A stretch of 42,079 nucleotides of DNA. Source: Peptococcaceae bacterium (lineage in GTDB: Bacteria; Bacillota; Desulfitobacteriia; Desulfitobacteriales; Syntrophobotulaceae). Each line of letters begins with the position of its first letter. The first letter of the stretch is position 1. Made by a program: the position numbers and the translations under genes. The notes beneath the pieces are model-generated. The model was not told the origin of the DNA. It did not search any database and worked only from the letters and a program-made list of their open reading frames with translations. Positions 15,540-23,523 of the stretch are shown in pieces. The stretch spans positions 1 to 42,079 of the forward strand of contig JAAYUV010000065.1 in the NCBI GenBank assembly GCA_012517475.1, given 5' to 3'.

Positions 15540-16721
15540 ATATCTTAATCTTATTTTTTCTTCACTGTTCGGTTTTACTTTTAACGAAATTTCAATATGA
15601 TTGGAAGACATCCTCCTATAAATGTGGGATGAAGAAATAATTAGACCATTTGGTTGGATAAAAGGCTTCATTTTCACTTCAATTTCTTCTTGCCTGTCGT
15701 TTCTTATCCTGTATTCATATTCTTCCAGATCATACCCGCTCAGTTTCTTTTGATCAACTTTTTCCCAGGTACAAAAGACGTCAGAGGCTTTTCCTAAATT
15801 AATCTGGATATTTTTCCGAAGAGCGGTATATTCCATTTCTCCTTCTTGAATTAATTCAAGCGCGGTGTCCTTTCTATCTTCTTGAAATATTTTAACTGTC
15901 CCTTTTGGCAAAGGGTATCCCGGGCTATGAAGCGGGTAAGGATCAAATTCAAGTATCATTTTGGGCCTATTTGCATTTTCTGAATCAAATTCATAATACT
16001 TTTTGTATTTCAGGGCTGGAATGGAACAAAAGTTTATCTGTTTATCCTGATTGTTTTTTAAAGTGGTATGGTGTTCCAAAGAATAAGTAAACTGATCTGC
16101 CGTCCCGTTGACTTCTCCCCCAATCAGCTTGATCCTTGCATTCTCATAAGTTGTTCCGGAAGAATTGGAAATATTGATCCACCCTACAAGTTGACATTTG
16201 TTTTCCTTAAGCTCCATGACATAATTTGCTGTCCATGTAAGTCCTTTGGTAATGTAGGATACTCCTACTTCTTTGGATTGTACGGACTTTACCTTCCAGA
16301 GTAATGCCGGTTTGGTAATCAAACCATGAGCAAGTTTTGGCAGAATTAATTCTTCGGACGGATTAATGATGATTTTTTTGGTATGTTTGTTTTCAAGCAC
16401 AATACCGCCCTTGGTACTAAGCAAAGTACATTCTGTTTTTGTATTGGTTGCTTTATCATGAAGAAAAACGGTATGATCGATATAGTTATCCAGGATTTTC
16501 TTTTTATCGATAAAATCATAATCGTAGCTATATTCGTATATCTCCAAACCATTTACAAGCAGGGACTCTGTTTCAATCTGCTGTGCGACATCAAGGTACT
16601 GAACCATATGGTCATCCTGCGGAATGATCAATTCGCGTTTTTCTTTGACAATTCCAAAACCGTTTTTATAAATGGAGAGAACGATTTCTGTTGCATCTTT
16701 CATCGTGGAAATAATTGCCAC
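15510..16721 (-). CDS. DUF4139 domain protein, 403 aa
   Basis: A soluble, beta-rich protein without signal peptide or membrane helix. Residues about 1-90 resemble the N-terminal region of DUF4139/DUF4140 proteins (early NGFGIVKEKRELIIP strand), and the stretch VGVSYITKGLTWTANYVMEL...GWINISNSSGTTYENARIKLIGGEVN (about 155-210) is the family hallmark. The C-terminal third is repetitive in beta-strand pattern. Function is unknown for bacterial members. I start at GTG 16721, 7 nt after GGGGGGT; a TTG at 16751 is in frame but lies before that site. The putative large RNA ends 128 bp upstream, on the same strand, so readthrough into this gene is possible. Confidence 0.72.
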   Translation of the reverse strand: MAIISTMKDATEIVLSIYKNGFGIVKEKRELIIPQDDHMVQYLDVAQQIETESLLVNGLEIYEYSYDYDFIDKKKILDNYIDHTVFLHDKATNTKTECTLLSTKGGIVLENKHTKKIIINPSEELILPKLAHGLITKPALLWKVKSVQSKEVGVSYITKGLTWTANYVMELKENKCQLVGWINISNSSGTTYENARIKLIGGEVNGTADQFTYSLEHHTTLKNNQDKQINFCSIPALKYKKYYEFDSENANRPKMILEFDPYPLHSPGYPLPKGTVKIFQEDRKDTALELIQEGEMEYTALRKNIQINLGKASDVFCTWEKVDQKKLSGYDLEEYEYRIRNDRQEEIEVKMKPFIQPNGLIISSSHIYRRMSSNHIEISLKVKPNSEEKIRLRYRTDRELSAG

Positions 16722-16848
16722 GCTATTACCCCCCACCCTATATGGTAACAATACTATATTTCCATTTTATTCCAAATCGAAGAAATTATTACTGCTATGA
16801 GGATGATCTTTCGCAAAATCTTTACTTCCATATAAAAAAGCAAATAAT

Positions 16849-16881
16849 AAAAAAAACCCTTCGTTCTAAACGAAGAGTTTT
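16849..16881 (-). terminator. Intrinsic terminator of the candidate large RNA
   Basis: Arms 16853-16865 and 16869-16881 pair at 12 of 13 positions around a 3-nt loop; the minus strand continues with eight T (16856-16849). This is among the strongest terminators in the window, and no coding gene ends before it. Confidence 0.85.
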
Positions 16882-17371
16882 GAGTTAATATTAAAATCCC
16901 GCAAAGTCCTCTTGAGCACAGGGTCTAATAAGTTAACGAAAGCCACCTACTTCATTCATTAAAGACACACGTTCTTAACCGGTTCTAACGAAAACACTAT
17001 ACACCTTTCTGAAGAATCATTGGACTTTCTATTTGGTGTACCTTCGACACAAAAGAAACGGGCTTAATGTTATTTACTGTACGGGACCGATTTATTTACC
17101 TCTTACACAAAACTTGGGCGTTTAAACCTAAACTCAAACGGAACACAATAAACGTGGAAAGGATTTACTAAAAACGGAATTGGTAAACTCACAACTACGA
17201 GGAACTTTGCGGGAAACTTCTCTAGACAACGAAAGCCATCCTTGGTGGGTGGCTTTGAATCCGATCGGCTCATCATTACCATTCTCTAACCTGCCTCGGA
17301 TTAAAACCAGACCTTGTCAGTAGAAAGTTAACACTGAAAATTGAACCTCTTTATTATGTTGTACCGTTTAT
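16849..17371 (-). ncRNA. Candidate large structured non-coding RNA, about 520 nt, class unknown
   Basis: No frame of coding quality exists on either strand, yet the unit is bounded by a consensus promoter (17378-17406) and a strong intrinsic terminator (16849-16881). Directly visible pairing on the minus strand: a long-range helix joining 17214-17199 to 16911-16897 (15 bp with one bulged T, mostly GC), closing a 290-nt domain; hairpin 17337-17333/17321-17317 (5 bp); helix 17302-17296/17264-17258 (7 bp) extended by GGC/GCC; and hairpin 17256-17250/17238-17232 (7 bp). The motif GGCTTTCGTT occurs twice, once at each side of the closed domain. It does not match tmRNA, RNase P, 6S, T-box or cobalamin aptamers by eye. 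OLE or ROOL-like RNAs are similar in size, but I cannot align to them from memory. It could also be a leader of the DUF4139 gene. Confidence 0.6.
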
Positions 17372-17377
17372 GATTTA

Positions 17378-17406
17378 AGTTTAAATCCACTTTCCGAAAA
17401 TGTCAA
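17378..17406 (-). promoter_or_regulatory. Sigma-A promoter of the candidate large RNA
   Basis: TTGACA (17401-17406) and TAAACT (17378-17383) on the minus strand with a 17-bp spacer. The expected start is near 17371. The region upstream is very AT-rich, as for strong stable-RNA promoters. Confidence 0.7.
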
Positions 17407-17456
17407 TATTGAAAATATAAGATAATATATCCAATATTGTCATAAAGCGGTACATA

Positions 17457-17621
17457 TTATAAGAGTTTCTGCATCCAAATAATATCAATATCCCGGTCTT
17501 TCTTTTTCCCCGCAGATTGGAATTTGCCGCATTCCACAAAGCCATGTTTCAGGTGAAAACGGATACTGGGTTCGTTAATTGCGTATATCCCGCTTGCTCT
17601 CACTTTTTGGATTTGGTAATC
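17457..17621 (-). pseudogene. C-terminal remnant of a GNAT acetyltransferase
   Basis: A 54-codon open frame ending at a TAA at 17457-17459 encodes a recognisable GNAT C-terminus: GIYAINEPSIRFHLKHGF (the acetyl-CoA-side NxxSxxxxxxxGF motif of phosphinothricin-acetyltransferase-like proteins) followed by VECGKF and a DIDIIWMQKLL end. A stop lies in frame directly upstream and no start or N-terminal two thirds of the domain is present, so this is a decayed fragment. It sits between the candidate RNA promoter and the ABC exporter. Confidence 0.7.
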
Positions 17622-17694
17622 TTAGATAGAAACACGCTATGGCAAATTGTAATTGCAATTTTTACATTGGCATAATAGTTTTGGGGGTTATTAT

Positions 17695-18274
17695 ATGACC
17701 TATCATGCAGGAGCTCAAGCTATATTTGCTCAAAACTTAACCAAACGTTTCGGATCTTTTACGGCTGTGAACAACATTTCTTTTGCGGTTTCCAAAGGGG
17801 AATGTTTTGGCCTTCTAGGGCCCAACGGCGCCGGGAAAACTTCCATTGCCAGGATGATTATTGGTTTTTCTCCAATTTCGGAAGGGAAGCTATTGGTTCT
17901 CGATCAGGACATTCATACTCATGCACGTGAGGTAAAAGCGCGAATTGGCGTGGTAGCTCAGGAGGACAACCTTGATCCGGAGCTCACTGTCCTGGAAAAT
18001 CTTTTGGTTTACGCCAATTATTTTCGTTTGCCCCGAAATGTTGCCCGGGAAAGAGCAGAGGAAATTCTAAAATTTATGGATTTGACAGATAAGGCCGGTG
18101 CTGTCGTCGATGAGTTATCAGGCGGTTTAAAAAGACGTTTGACCCTGGGCCGTGCCCTCATTAACCGACCCGAGCTCTTGATTCTGGACGAACCGACTAC
18201 CGGACTTGATCCCTATGCCCGGCAAACTAACCGGTGAAACTTTACAGGGTTCAGGTGATGAAGCGGAAGAGTAA
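17695..18274 (+). pseudogene. Truncated ABC-2 exporter ATPase gene (internal deletion and frameshift)
   Basis: The frame from the ATG at 17695 (GGGGG site upstream) encodes an ABC-2/NodI-type ATPase with Walker A GPNGAGKTS (about residues 43-51), Q-loop VVAQEDN, signature LSGGLKRRL and Walker B LILDEPTTGLDP, then stops three codons after PYARQ at 18237. The H-loop and the C-terminal third are missing. In the +1 frame the DNA continues as a plausible family C-terminus (GKLTGETLQGSGDEAEE, stop at 18272-18274) just before the permease ribosome site. The simplest reading is loss of roughly 100 codons, not a multiple of three in net effect. The 180-aa product should not hydrolyse ATP normally. An assembly error cannot be ruled out. 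Confidence 0.75.
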
Positions 18275-18286
18275 GGGGGGCATCCC

Positions 18287-19093
18287 ATGACAAAAAATAA
18301 AAATCTATTGCAGGGATGGTATAGAAAACCGGATATTGATATAGGGCTTACCTACCGGGTTTTTTATCGGAACTTAAAAGTATTTCTGAAAACCTGGAAA
18401 GCCAATATTATGTTTAATTTTTTGGAGCCATTGCTCTATCTCTGGGCCATGGGACTAGGCCTGGGAATGTATGTATCACAGATCAATGGTCTTTCCTATC
18501 TGGAATTTTTAGCTCCGGGTCTGATTGCCTCTTCTGCCATGTTTTCCACAACTTATGAGGTCACATACAATAGTTATACCCGAATGGCCAGAGAAAAGAT
18601 TTTTCATGGCATGGTTGCAACCCCTGTAAGTATGGATGATGTGGTTTTAGGAGAAATCCTATACGGCACATTTAAGGGAGTCTTGTATGGCTTGGTTTTC
18701 TTTATCGTAGTTGCTTTTTTTGGCATTGTGCATTCTCCTTTTGCCATCTTTATTCTTTTTCCCCTCTTTTTGATGACCGTGATTCTTTCCAATCTTTCAC
18801 TCATCTGGACAAGTTTGGCCCCGAACTATGATTCTTTTGGCTATTTTTTTACTCTGCTGATTTCCCCCATGTTCCTTTTTGGAGGAATCTTTTTTCCTGT
18901 AGAAAGCTTACCTGCGGGAATTCGTTTTCTTCCCTGGTTCACCCCCCTTTATCATGCGGTGGAAGCGATTCGGCCCATGGTTCTGGGCCTGTCGGATTAT
19001 TCTGTATCCGGACACCTCGTCTGGCTGATTGTTGTCACGGTTGTTACCCTCCCCTTTCCGTTGACAATGGTTAAAAATAAGCTGATCCAATAA
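18287..19093 (+). CDS. ABC-2 type exporter permease, 268 aa
   Basis: Six hydrophobic helices are visible (about residues 45-65, 75-95, 125-150, 157-178, 188-208 and 240-260), and the PMFLFGGIFFPVESLPAGIRFLPWFTPLYHAVEAIRPM segment (about 193-231) is the characteristic ABC-2 (NodJ/DrrB) motif. AAGGGGGG lies 6 nt before the ATG. It follows the ATPase remnant by 12 bp and would have been its partner. With that ATPase truncated, the exporter is likely inactive unless another ATPase substitutes. Confidence 0.85.
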   Translation: MTKNKNLLQGWYRKPDIDIGLTYRVFYRNLKVFLKTWKANIMFNFLEPLLYLWAMGLGLGMYVSQINGLSYLEFLAPGLIASSAMFSTTYEVTYNSYTRMAREKIFHGMVATPVSMDDVVLGEILYGTFKGVLYGLVFFIVVAFFGIVHSPFAIFILFPLFLMTVILSNLSLIWTSLAPNYDSFGYFFTLLISPMFLFGGIFFPVESLPAGIRFLPWFTPLYHAVEAIRPMVLGLSDYSVSGHLVWLIVVTVVTLPFPLTMVKNKLIQ

Positions 19094-19208
19094 ATAAAGC
19101 GTTTTTGCTTGATATTTCCTTATAAGATCCCTGGAAAATACGGTATAATCATGATGCGAAATGAATGAGCATGTGATGAAACTGAAAAATCATGAAAAGG
19201 AAGATAAA

Positions 19209-20765
19209 ATGAGCATTCTTACAGTGAAAAATTTAAGTCACGGTTTTGGAGACCGTGCTATTTTTAACAATGTTTCTTTCAGACTTTTAAAAGGTGAACA
19301 TATCGGATTAATAGGGGCCAATGGTGAAGGCAAATCCACGTTTATGAGTATTATTACCAGGCAACTGGAGCCAGATGAGGGACAGGTTGAGTGGTCCAAA
19401 CGGGTTCGTGTAGGCTATTTGGATCAGCATACGATTTTAGAAAAAGGAGCATCCATCAGAGATGTTCTGAAGGATGCCTTTAAATACTTATTTGATCTGG
19501 AAAATGAGATGAATTCTATTTGTGAAAAAATGGCGGAAGCTTCACCCGAAGAATTAGAAACCTTGCTGGAAGAAATGGGTTTGATCCAGGATATCTTGAA
19601 TCATAATGATTTCTACATTATTGATTCTAAGATTGAAGAAACCGCACGGGGCTTGGGGTTACAGGATATCGGTCTGGATAAGGATGTTGAAAGCTTAAGC
19701 GGAGGCCAGAGGACCAAAGTTCTTCTTGCCAAGCTGCTGCTGGAGAAACCCGATATTTTACTCCTGGATGAGCCAACCAATTACCTGGATGAACAGCATA
19801 TTGAATGGCTGAAGCGTTACCTTTTGGAATATGAAAACGCCTTTATTCTCATTTCTCATGATATGACTTTTTTGAACAGTGTCATTAACCTGATTTACCA
19901 TATGGATAACCAGCAGTTAAACCGATATGCAGGAGATTATGATAACTTCTTAAATGTCTATGAGACCAGGAAACAGCAGCTGGAAGCTGCCTATAAAAAA
20001 CAGCAGCAGGAAATAGCCGATCTGGAAGATTTTGTGGCCAGAAATAAAGCACGGGTTTCCACCCGCAATATGGCGATGTCCAGACAAAAGAAACTGGATA
20101 AAATGGACCGGATTGAGCTGGCCAAAGAAAAGCCGAAACCGGTATTTCATTTTAAGGAAGCACGGACTTCCGGCAAACTGGTTTTTCAAACGAATGATTT
20201 GGTTATCGGGTACGGAGAACCTTTATCCAAACCCCTGAATATCAGTGTTGAACGCGGACAAAAAATCGCCTTAACCGGAGCCAATGGTATCGGAAAAACA
20301 ACTCTCCTCCGCAGCATTCTCGGTGAAGTTCAGCCGATGTCCGGAAGCGTCGAGCTGGGTGATTACCTTTATATCGGTTACTTTGAACAAGAAATGAAAG
20401 AAGCTAACTACAAAACCTGTCTGGAAGAAGTCTGGAACGAGTTTCCCGGATATACCCAATATGAAGTTAGATCAGCATTGGCTAAATGCGGATTAACAAC
20501 AAAGCATATTGAAAGCAAGGTACTGGTATTGAGCGGAGGCGAGCAGGCTAAGGTCAGGCTCTGTAAACTCATTAATAAGGAGACAAACCTTCTGGTTCTG
20601 GATGAGCCTACCAACCACTTGGATGTTGAAGCAAAGGAAGAATTAAAACGTGCTCTCAAGGCCTACAAAGGCAGTATCCTGATTATTTGTCACGAACCGG
20701 ATTTTTATCGGGATGTGGTATCACAGGTTTGGAATTGTGAGGAATGGACAACAAAAGTTGTTTAA
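19209..20765 (+). CDS. ABC-F ATPase (second paralogue), 518 aa
   Basis: Two ABC ATPase domains in one soluble chain. Domain 1: GANGEGKST (about 38-46), LSGGQRTKVLLAKLL, LLLDEPTNYLD. Domain 2: GANGIGKTT (about 345), LSGGEQAKVRLCKLI, LVLDEPTNHLD. The linker (about 250-300) is coiled coil rich in Gln/Lys and contains RNKARVSTRNMAMSRQKKLDKM. It lacks the long C-terminal extension of the other paralogue at 13593-15437. ABC-F proteins act on the ribosomal E site; whether this one gives antibiotic protection or acts in translation quality control cannot be read from the sequence. The ATG at 19209 is chosen for AAGGAA upstream; the frame is open to 19161. Its end overlaps the convergent ferredoxin-like gene by 4 bp. 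Confidence 0.87.
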   Translation: MSILTVKNLSHGFGDRAIFNNVSFRLLKGEHIGLIGANGEGKSTFMSIITRQLEPDEGQVEWSKRVRVGYLDQHTILEKGASIRDVLKDAFKYLFDLENEMNSICEKMAEASPEELETLLEEMGLIQDILNHNDFYIIDSKIEETARGLGLQDIGLDKDVESLSGGQRTKVLLAKLLLEKPDILLLDEPTNYLDEQHIEWLKRYLLEYENAFILISHDMTFLNSVINLIYHMDNQQLNRYAGDYDNFLNVYETRKQQLEAAYKKQQQEIADLEDFVARNKARVSTRNMAMSRQKKLDKMDRIELAKEKPKPVFHFKEARTSGKLVFQTNDLVIGYGEPLSKPLNISVERGQKIALTGANGIGKTTLLRSILGEVQPMSGSVELGDYLYIGYFEQEMKEANYKTCLEEVWNEFPGYTQYEVRSALAKCGLTTKHIESKVLVLSGGEQAKVRLCKLINKETNLLVLDEPTNHLDVEAKEELKRALKAYKGSILIICHEPDFYRDVVSQVWNCEEWTTKVV

Positions 20766-22036
20766 CCGTAATTACTGAGTAAACGGTCAAGATAGACCGA
20801 TTTAAGTTGTTTACTGGCCATTGCTTGTTGGATTGGAGGCAATTTGAGAATCACAGACAGGATTGCCGCCATGGCCCGATGACTGGCAAACGCCTGGTTA
20901 TCAAAAATTAAGTGGTGAAGCATCCCTTTTTCTATAGCCATTAACACGATTCTATGTACAGTATTGACAGGTGTAATAACCTGTTGTTCCCGTCTTTTTA
21001 AATAGATGCTGTCCCGATGGCAGGACCTGACGCATATACCGCACCCAAGACAAATGCTTGAATCAATTTCCGCCGATTTTCTGACTTTCCCGTCAGTTTC
21101 GGTTTCAACCAATTTGATCGCATTGATCGGACAAGTCCGGACACATTTTCCGCAGCCTGTACAAGTTTTTTCCGTAATCACCGGCAAATAATTGGTAGTG
21201 TGCAAAGGCTGAAGGAGCCCGAATTTTTTAACTGCCAGCAATCCCTCGCAGCAGCAGCCGCAGCAATTACAGATAAAACTGACTTCATTTCTTACGTTTT
21301 CGCCGCATTGAACCAAATTATGTTCCTGAGCCAAAGAAAGAATTTCCAAACCTTCCCCTGCTTCCACACGCCGGGCATGCCCATGTTTAATCAAGGAAGC
21401 TGCAGCCGAATTAAATGTCAGGCAAACATCCATCGGCGCTTCACAGGCTTTCTCCAAATGTTTCATTTTATGACGGCAATAGCACAGACTTACCCCTATA
21501 TGGGATGAAGTCCTGATCACTTCACTGGCTCTCTCATAATCCAGAATATGGATGGCATTTTCATTTGTTAGAACAGATTCCCGAACAAAAACCCTTCCCA
21601 GTCTCGTTTCACTACCGAGGAATAATTCTTTAACGAAGTCTTCCTCAATATTTAAGTACTGGTGGAACAATTCGCTTAAGGTCTTCTGATCAATATCATT
21701 TCTGACTCTCATCAGGGAAAATTCAAAAAAACCGGCCATAGGCGGAGGAAGTACATATTTTTGTTCCCCGTCGTACTCCATGTCCAATAAAAGTGCCCTG
21801 GACGCCAGTCCATCCAAAATCTTGCGGGCACTCAGCTCATCTGTTTTCCAAATCATGCTCGCTGTCTTGGCATCAAAAGGCTTAATAGGCAGTTGTGCTA
21901 CAAGACCGGCTTCATTTTCCTCAAACAGAATCCCCAGTATTTTAGTCAACGTATCGGAAGAAGGGGCTTTCTGAGGAAACCTGTTCAGACGGTCTTCCAG
22001 TCTTTTGTACCCTGATTTTAGATGATGGTGGGACAT
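20762..22036 (-). CDS. 4Fe-4S protein with N-terminal regulatory-type region, 424 aa
   Basis: The C-terminal part carries a bacterial two-cluster ferredoxin domain (CTGCGKCVRTCP at about 293-304 and CLGCGICVRSC at about 331-341), so it binds two 4Fe-4S clusters. Before it lie two further cysteine groups, CYCRHKMKHLEKAC plus downstream Cys (about 206-226) and CNCCGCCCEG (about 258-267), which may hold an additional metal or cluster. The first 110 residues look helical and winged-helix-like (TASMIWKTDELSARKILDGLASRALL). Related proteins in anaerobes are annotated only as 4Fe-4S binding proteins. It lies 39 bp downstream of the Gate-domain membrane protein stop... in gene order it follows the gene at 22076, so the two may form an operon. 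Confidence 0.8.
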   Translation of the reverse strand: MSHHHLKSGYKRLEDRLNRFPQKAPSSDTLTKILGILFEENEAGLVAQLPIKPFDAKTASMIWKTDELSARKILDGLASRALLLDMEYDGEQKYVLPPPMAGFFEFSLMRVRNDIDQKTLSELFHQYLNIEEDFVKELFLGSETRLGRVFVRESVLTNENAIHILDYERASEVIRTSSHIGVSLCYCRHKMKHLEKACEAPMDVCLTFNSAAASLIKHGHARRVEAGEGLEILSLAQEHNLVQCGENVRNEVSFICNCCGCCCEGLLAVKKFGLLQPLHTTNYLPVITEKTCTGCGKCVRTCPINAIKLVETETDGKVRKSAEIDSSICLGCGICVRSCHRDSIYLKRREQQVITPVNTVHRIVLMAIEKGMLHHLIFDNQAFASHRAMAAILSVILKLPPIQQAMASKQLKSVYLDRLLSNYG

Positions 22037-22075
22037 AATTCTGAAAACCTCACAACTCCATACATGATTAGGTTA

Positions 22076-23026
22076 TTACATTGGTTCCGAAAAAACCTTT
22101 CTTTGGTCAATTTTCTTCCAAAAACTTGCGGTCACTGCCGTAACGACAAAGGCCAAAGCAACTCTGATCAATAATAAGGGCAGTACGTTAATACCCAAGG
22201 GGATAAATATGAGCGTATCTTCAATTACAGCGTGACAGGAGACTAAAAAAATGCTGACAAGATAGAGGTCTTTCTTCGATAAATTTTCTTCCTTTGCTGT
22301 TTGGATAATAACCCCTGCCCCATACGCAATTCCAAAGAGTATACCTGCCAACAAAGTAACCCCTGTTTTATCACTTACCCCTAAAACACGTGTAAATGGG
22401 CTTAATAATTTGGCAAGTAACGGTAAAACATTAATATCTTTAAGGATTTGGATCATGATCATTACCGGAATCACAATCATTGCAATCTGCAAGATTCCCA
22501 GAAAAGCTGTCTGCACTGCATTCATTAATATATCTGACCAGTTATTCAATACTTGGGTCTTAGCAGAGATTAGCCCGTATTGGGCGATGTCCTGACCGCC
22601 GCTCCAGATAAGGTTTAACACAAAAGCAAATACAAATGCCAGGAAGAGTCTTAAAAGAGCCATAATCCAGGGTTTAACCCCTATTCTTGTTGTAATCGCT
22701 GTTTCGACAATTAAATTATGAGAAAGACTCAGCATGATTGCCAAAAGAAAAACCTGTTTTACCGTCAATTCCATGGTAAGGATGGCTCCGACAGCGGCAT
22801 AAAGATTGAGGACATTTCCCAGAACCAATACAATGGCTGAGTCCCCGGATAATCCGAACAGCCCCATCAAAGGCTCAAGAATCCTGGTTAAAAAGTGGAT
22901 AACGGGTGTGTATTTTAATATGCTTACTGCTAAAGTAACCGGGAAAACGATTTTAGCAAGGCTCCAGGTTGTATCGAGGCCTTTCATTATTCCATTTTTC
23001 CAGGTGCTCATTGTAAGATTGCTCAA
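22076..23026 (-). CDS. Gate (nucleoside recognition) domain membrane protein, 316 aa
   Basis: A polytopic membrane protein with about eight to nine helices and two copies of the Gate fold. Segments such as GLFGLSGDSAIVLVLGNVLNLYAAVGAI (about 55-82) and FTRVLGVSDKTGVTLLAGILFGIAYGAGVI (about 211-240) are the paired pore-like repeats seen in SpmA/SpmB, FeoB C-termini and CNT-type proteins. Transported substrate is unknown. Start is TTG at 23026, preceded by AGGAAG; an in-frame ATG at 23011 has no ribosome site. It follows the DUF3846-like gene by 27 bp and precedes the 4Fe-4S protein, suggesting a three-gene minus-strand operon. Confidence 0.8.
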   Translation of the reverse strand: MSNLTMSTWKNGIMKGLDTTWSLAKIVFPVTLAVSILKYTPVIHFLTRILEPLMGLFGLSGDSAIVLVLGNVLNLYAAVGAILTMELTVKQVFLLAIMLSLSHNLIVETAITTRIGVKPWIMALLRLFLAFVFAFVLNLIWSGGQDIAQYGLISAKTQVLNNWSDILMNAVQTAFLGILQIAMIVIPVMIMIQILKDINVLPLLAKLLSPFTRVLGVSDKTGVTLLAGILFGIAYGAGVIIQTAKEENLSKKDLYLVSIFLVSCHAVIEDTLIFIPLGINVLPLLLIRVALAFVVTAVTASFWKKIDQRKVFSEPM

Positions 23027-23053
23027 TATTTCTTCCTACTTTCAGTTCCGTGA

Positions 23054-23353
23054 TTAAGCTAATAAATTTTCAAGATCCTGAATCTCTTCATCTGTCAATG
23101 AAGTAAATTGCTCCCCGTCTTTCCTGCAGAAAATACAATAACCAAAAATCGGGTCCCCCTGGATAAGACGGTTTATGACCAAATCTTTCTTATGTCCGTC
23201 ATCATCAAACAGGAGGCAGAGGCCATCTCCCAATACTTTAACCCCCAGTGAACCTTCCAGCAGTTCTTCGATTTTCGGAATCTCATTGCTGATCTCGATT
23301 AATTGGGGCTTCTTGCCGGGAGGGCAGAGCAAAACTTTCATTATTTCAGACAT
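23054..23353 (-). CDS. DUF3846-like protein, 99 aa
   Basis: A small acidic soluble protein whose start (IMKVLLCPPGKKPQLIEISNEIPKIEELLEG) resembles DUF3846 proteins, followed by a LCLLFDDDGHKKDLVINR strand pair and the PIFGYCIFCRKDGEQFTSLTDEEI segment. Two cysteines form a CxxC-like CIFC at about residues 73-76. No function is known. The ATG at 23353 is 8 nt after GGGAAG; the alternative GTG at 23362 lies within that site. It is the first gene of the presumed operon with the Gate protein and the 4Fe-4S protein; a TTGACT/TTATCT promoter with 16-bp spacing lies upstream (about 23391-23418). Confidence 0.7.
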   Translation of the reverse strand: MSEIMKVLLCPPGKKPQLIEISNEIPKIEELLEGSLGVKVLGDGLCLLFDDDGHKKDLVINRLIQGDPIFGYCIFCRKDGEQFTSLTDEEIQDLENLLA

Positions 23354-23523
23354 AAGAAACACTTCCCTTTCTTCTATCTTTCTTTACATAAGATAATATA
23401 ATCCCCTGAGGAAGTCAATTCCACGTCATGGCCGCACCGTAAACTGGACAAATTCTGGCTTTCGTTTCCATGTTATGATAAGATAGTTGTAGCAATTCCA
23501 CCAAAAGTGAAAGAGGAGATCCT

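Noticed and set aside
16346-16748. Several 60-120 codon frames on both strands within the DUF4139 gene
   Set aside because: They are shadows of a well supported gene; no ribosome site and no domain.
16849-17371. Region as OLE RNA
   Set aside because: Size and ornate folding would fit, but I cannot recall the consensus well enough to align it and no OapA-like gene is adjacent; left unclassified.
16849-17371. Region as a T-box or other leader of the DUF4139 gene
   Set aside because: No AGGGTGGNACCGCG-type T-box sequence or known aptamer is visible and the length is excessive; still possible as an unknown leader, so noted under the feature.
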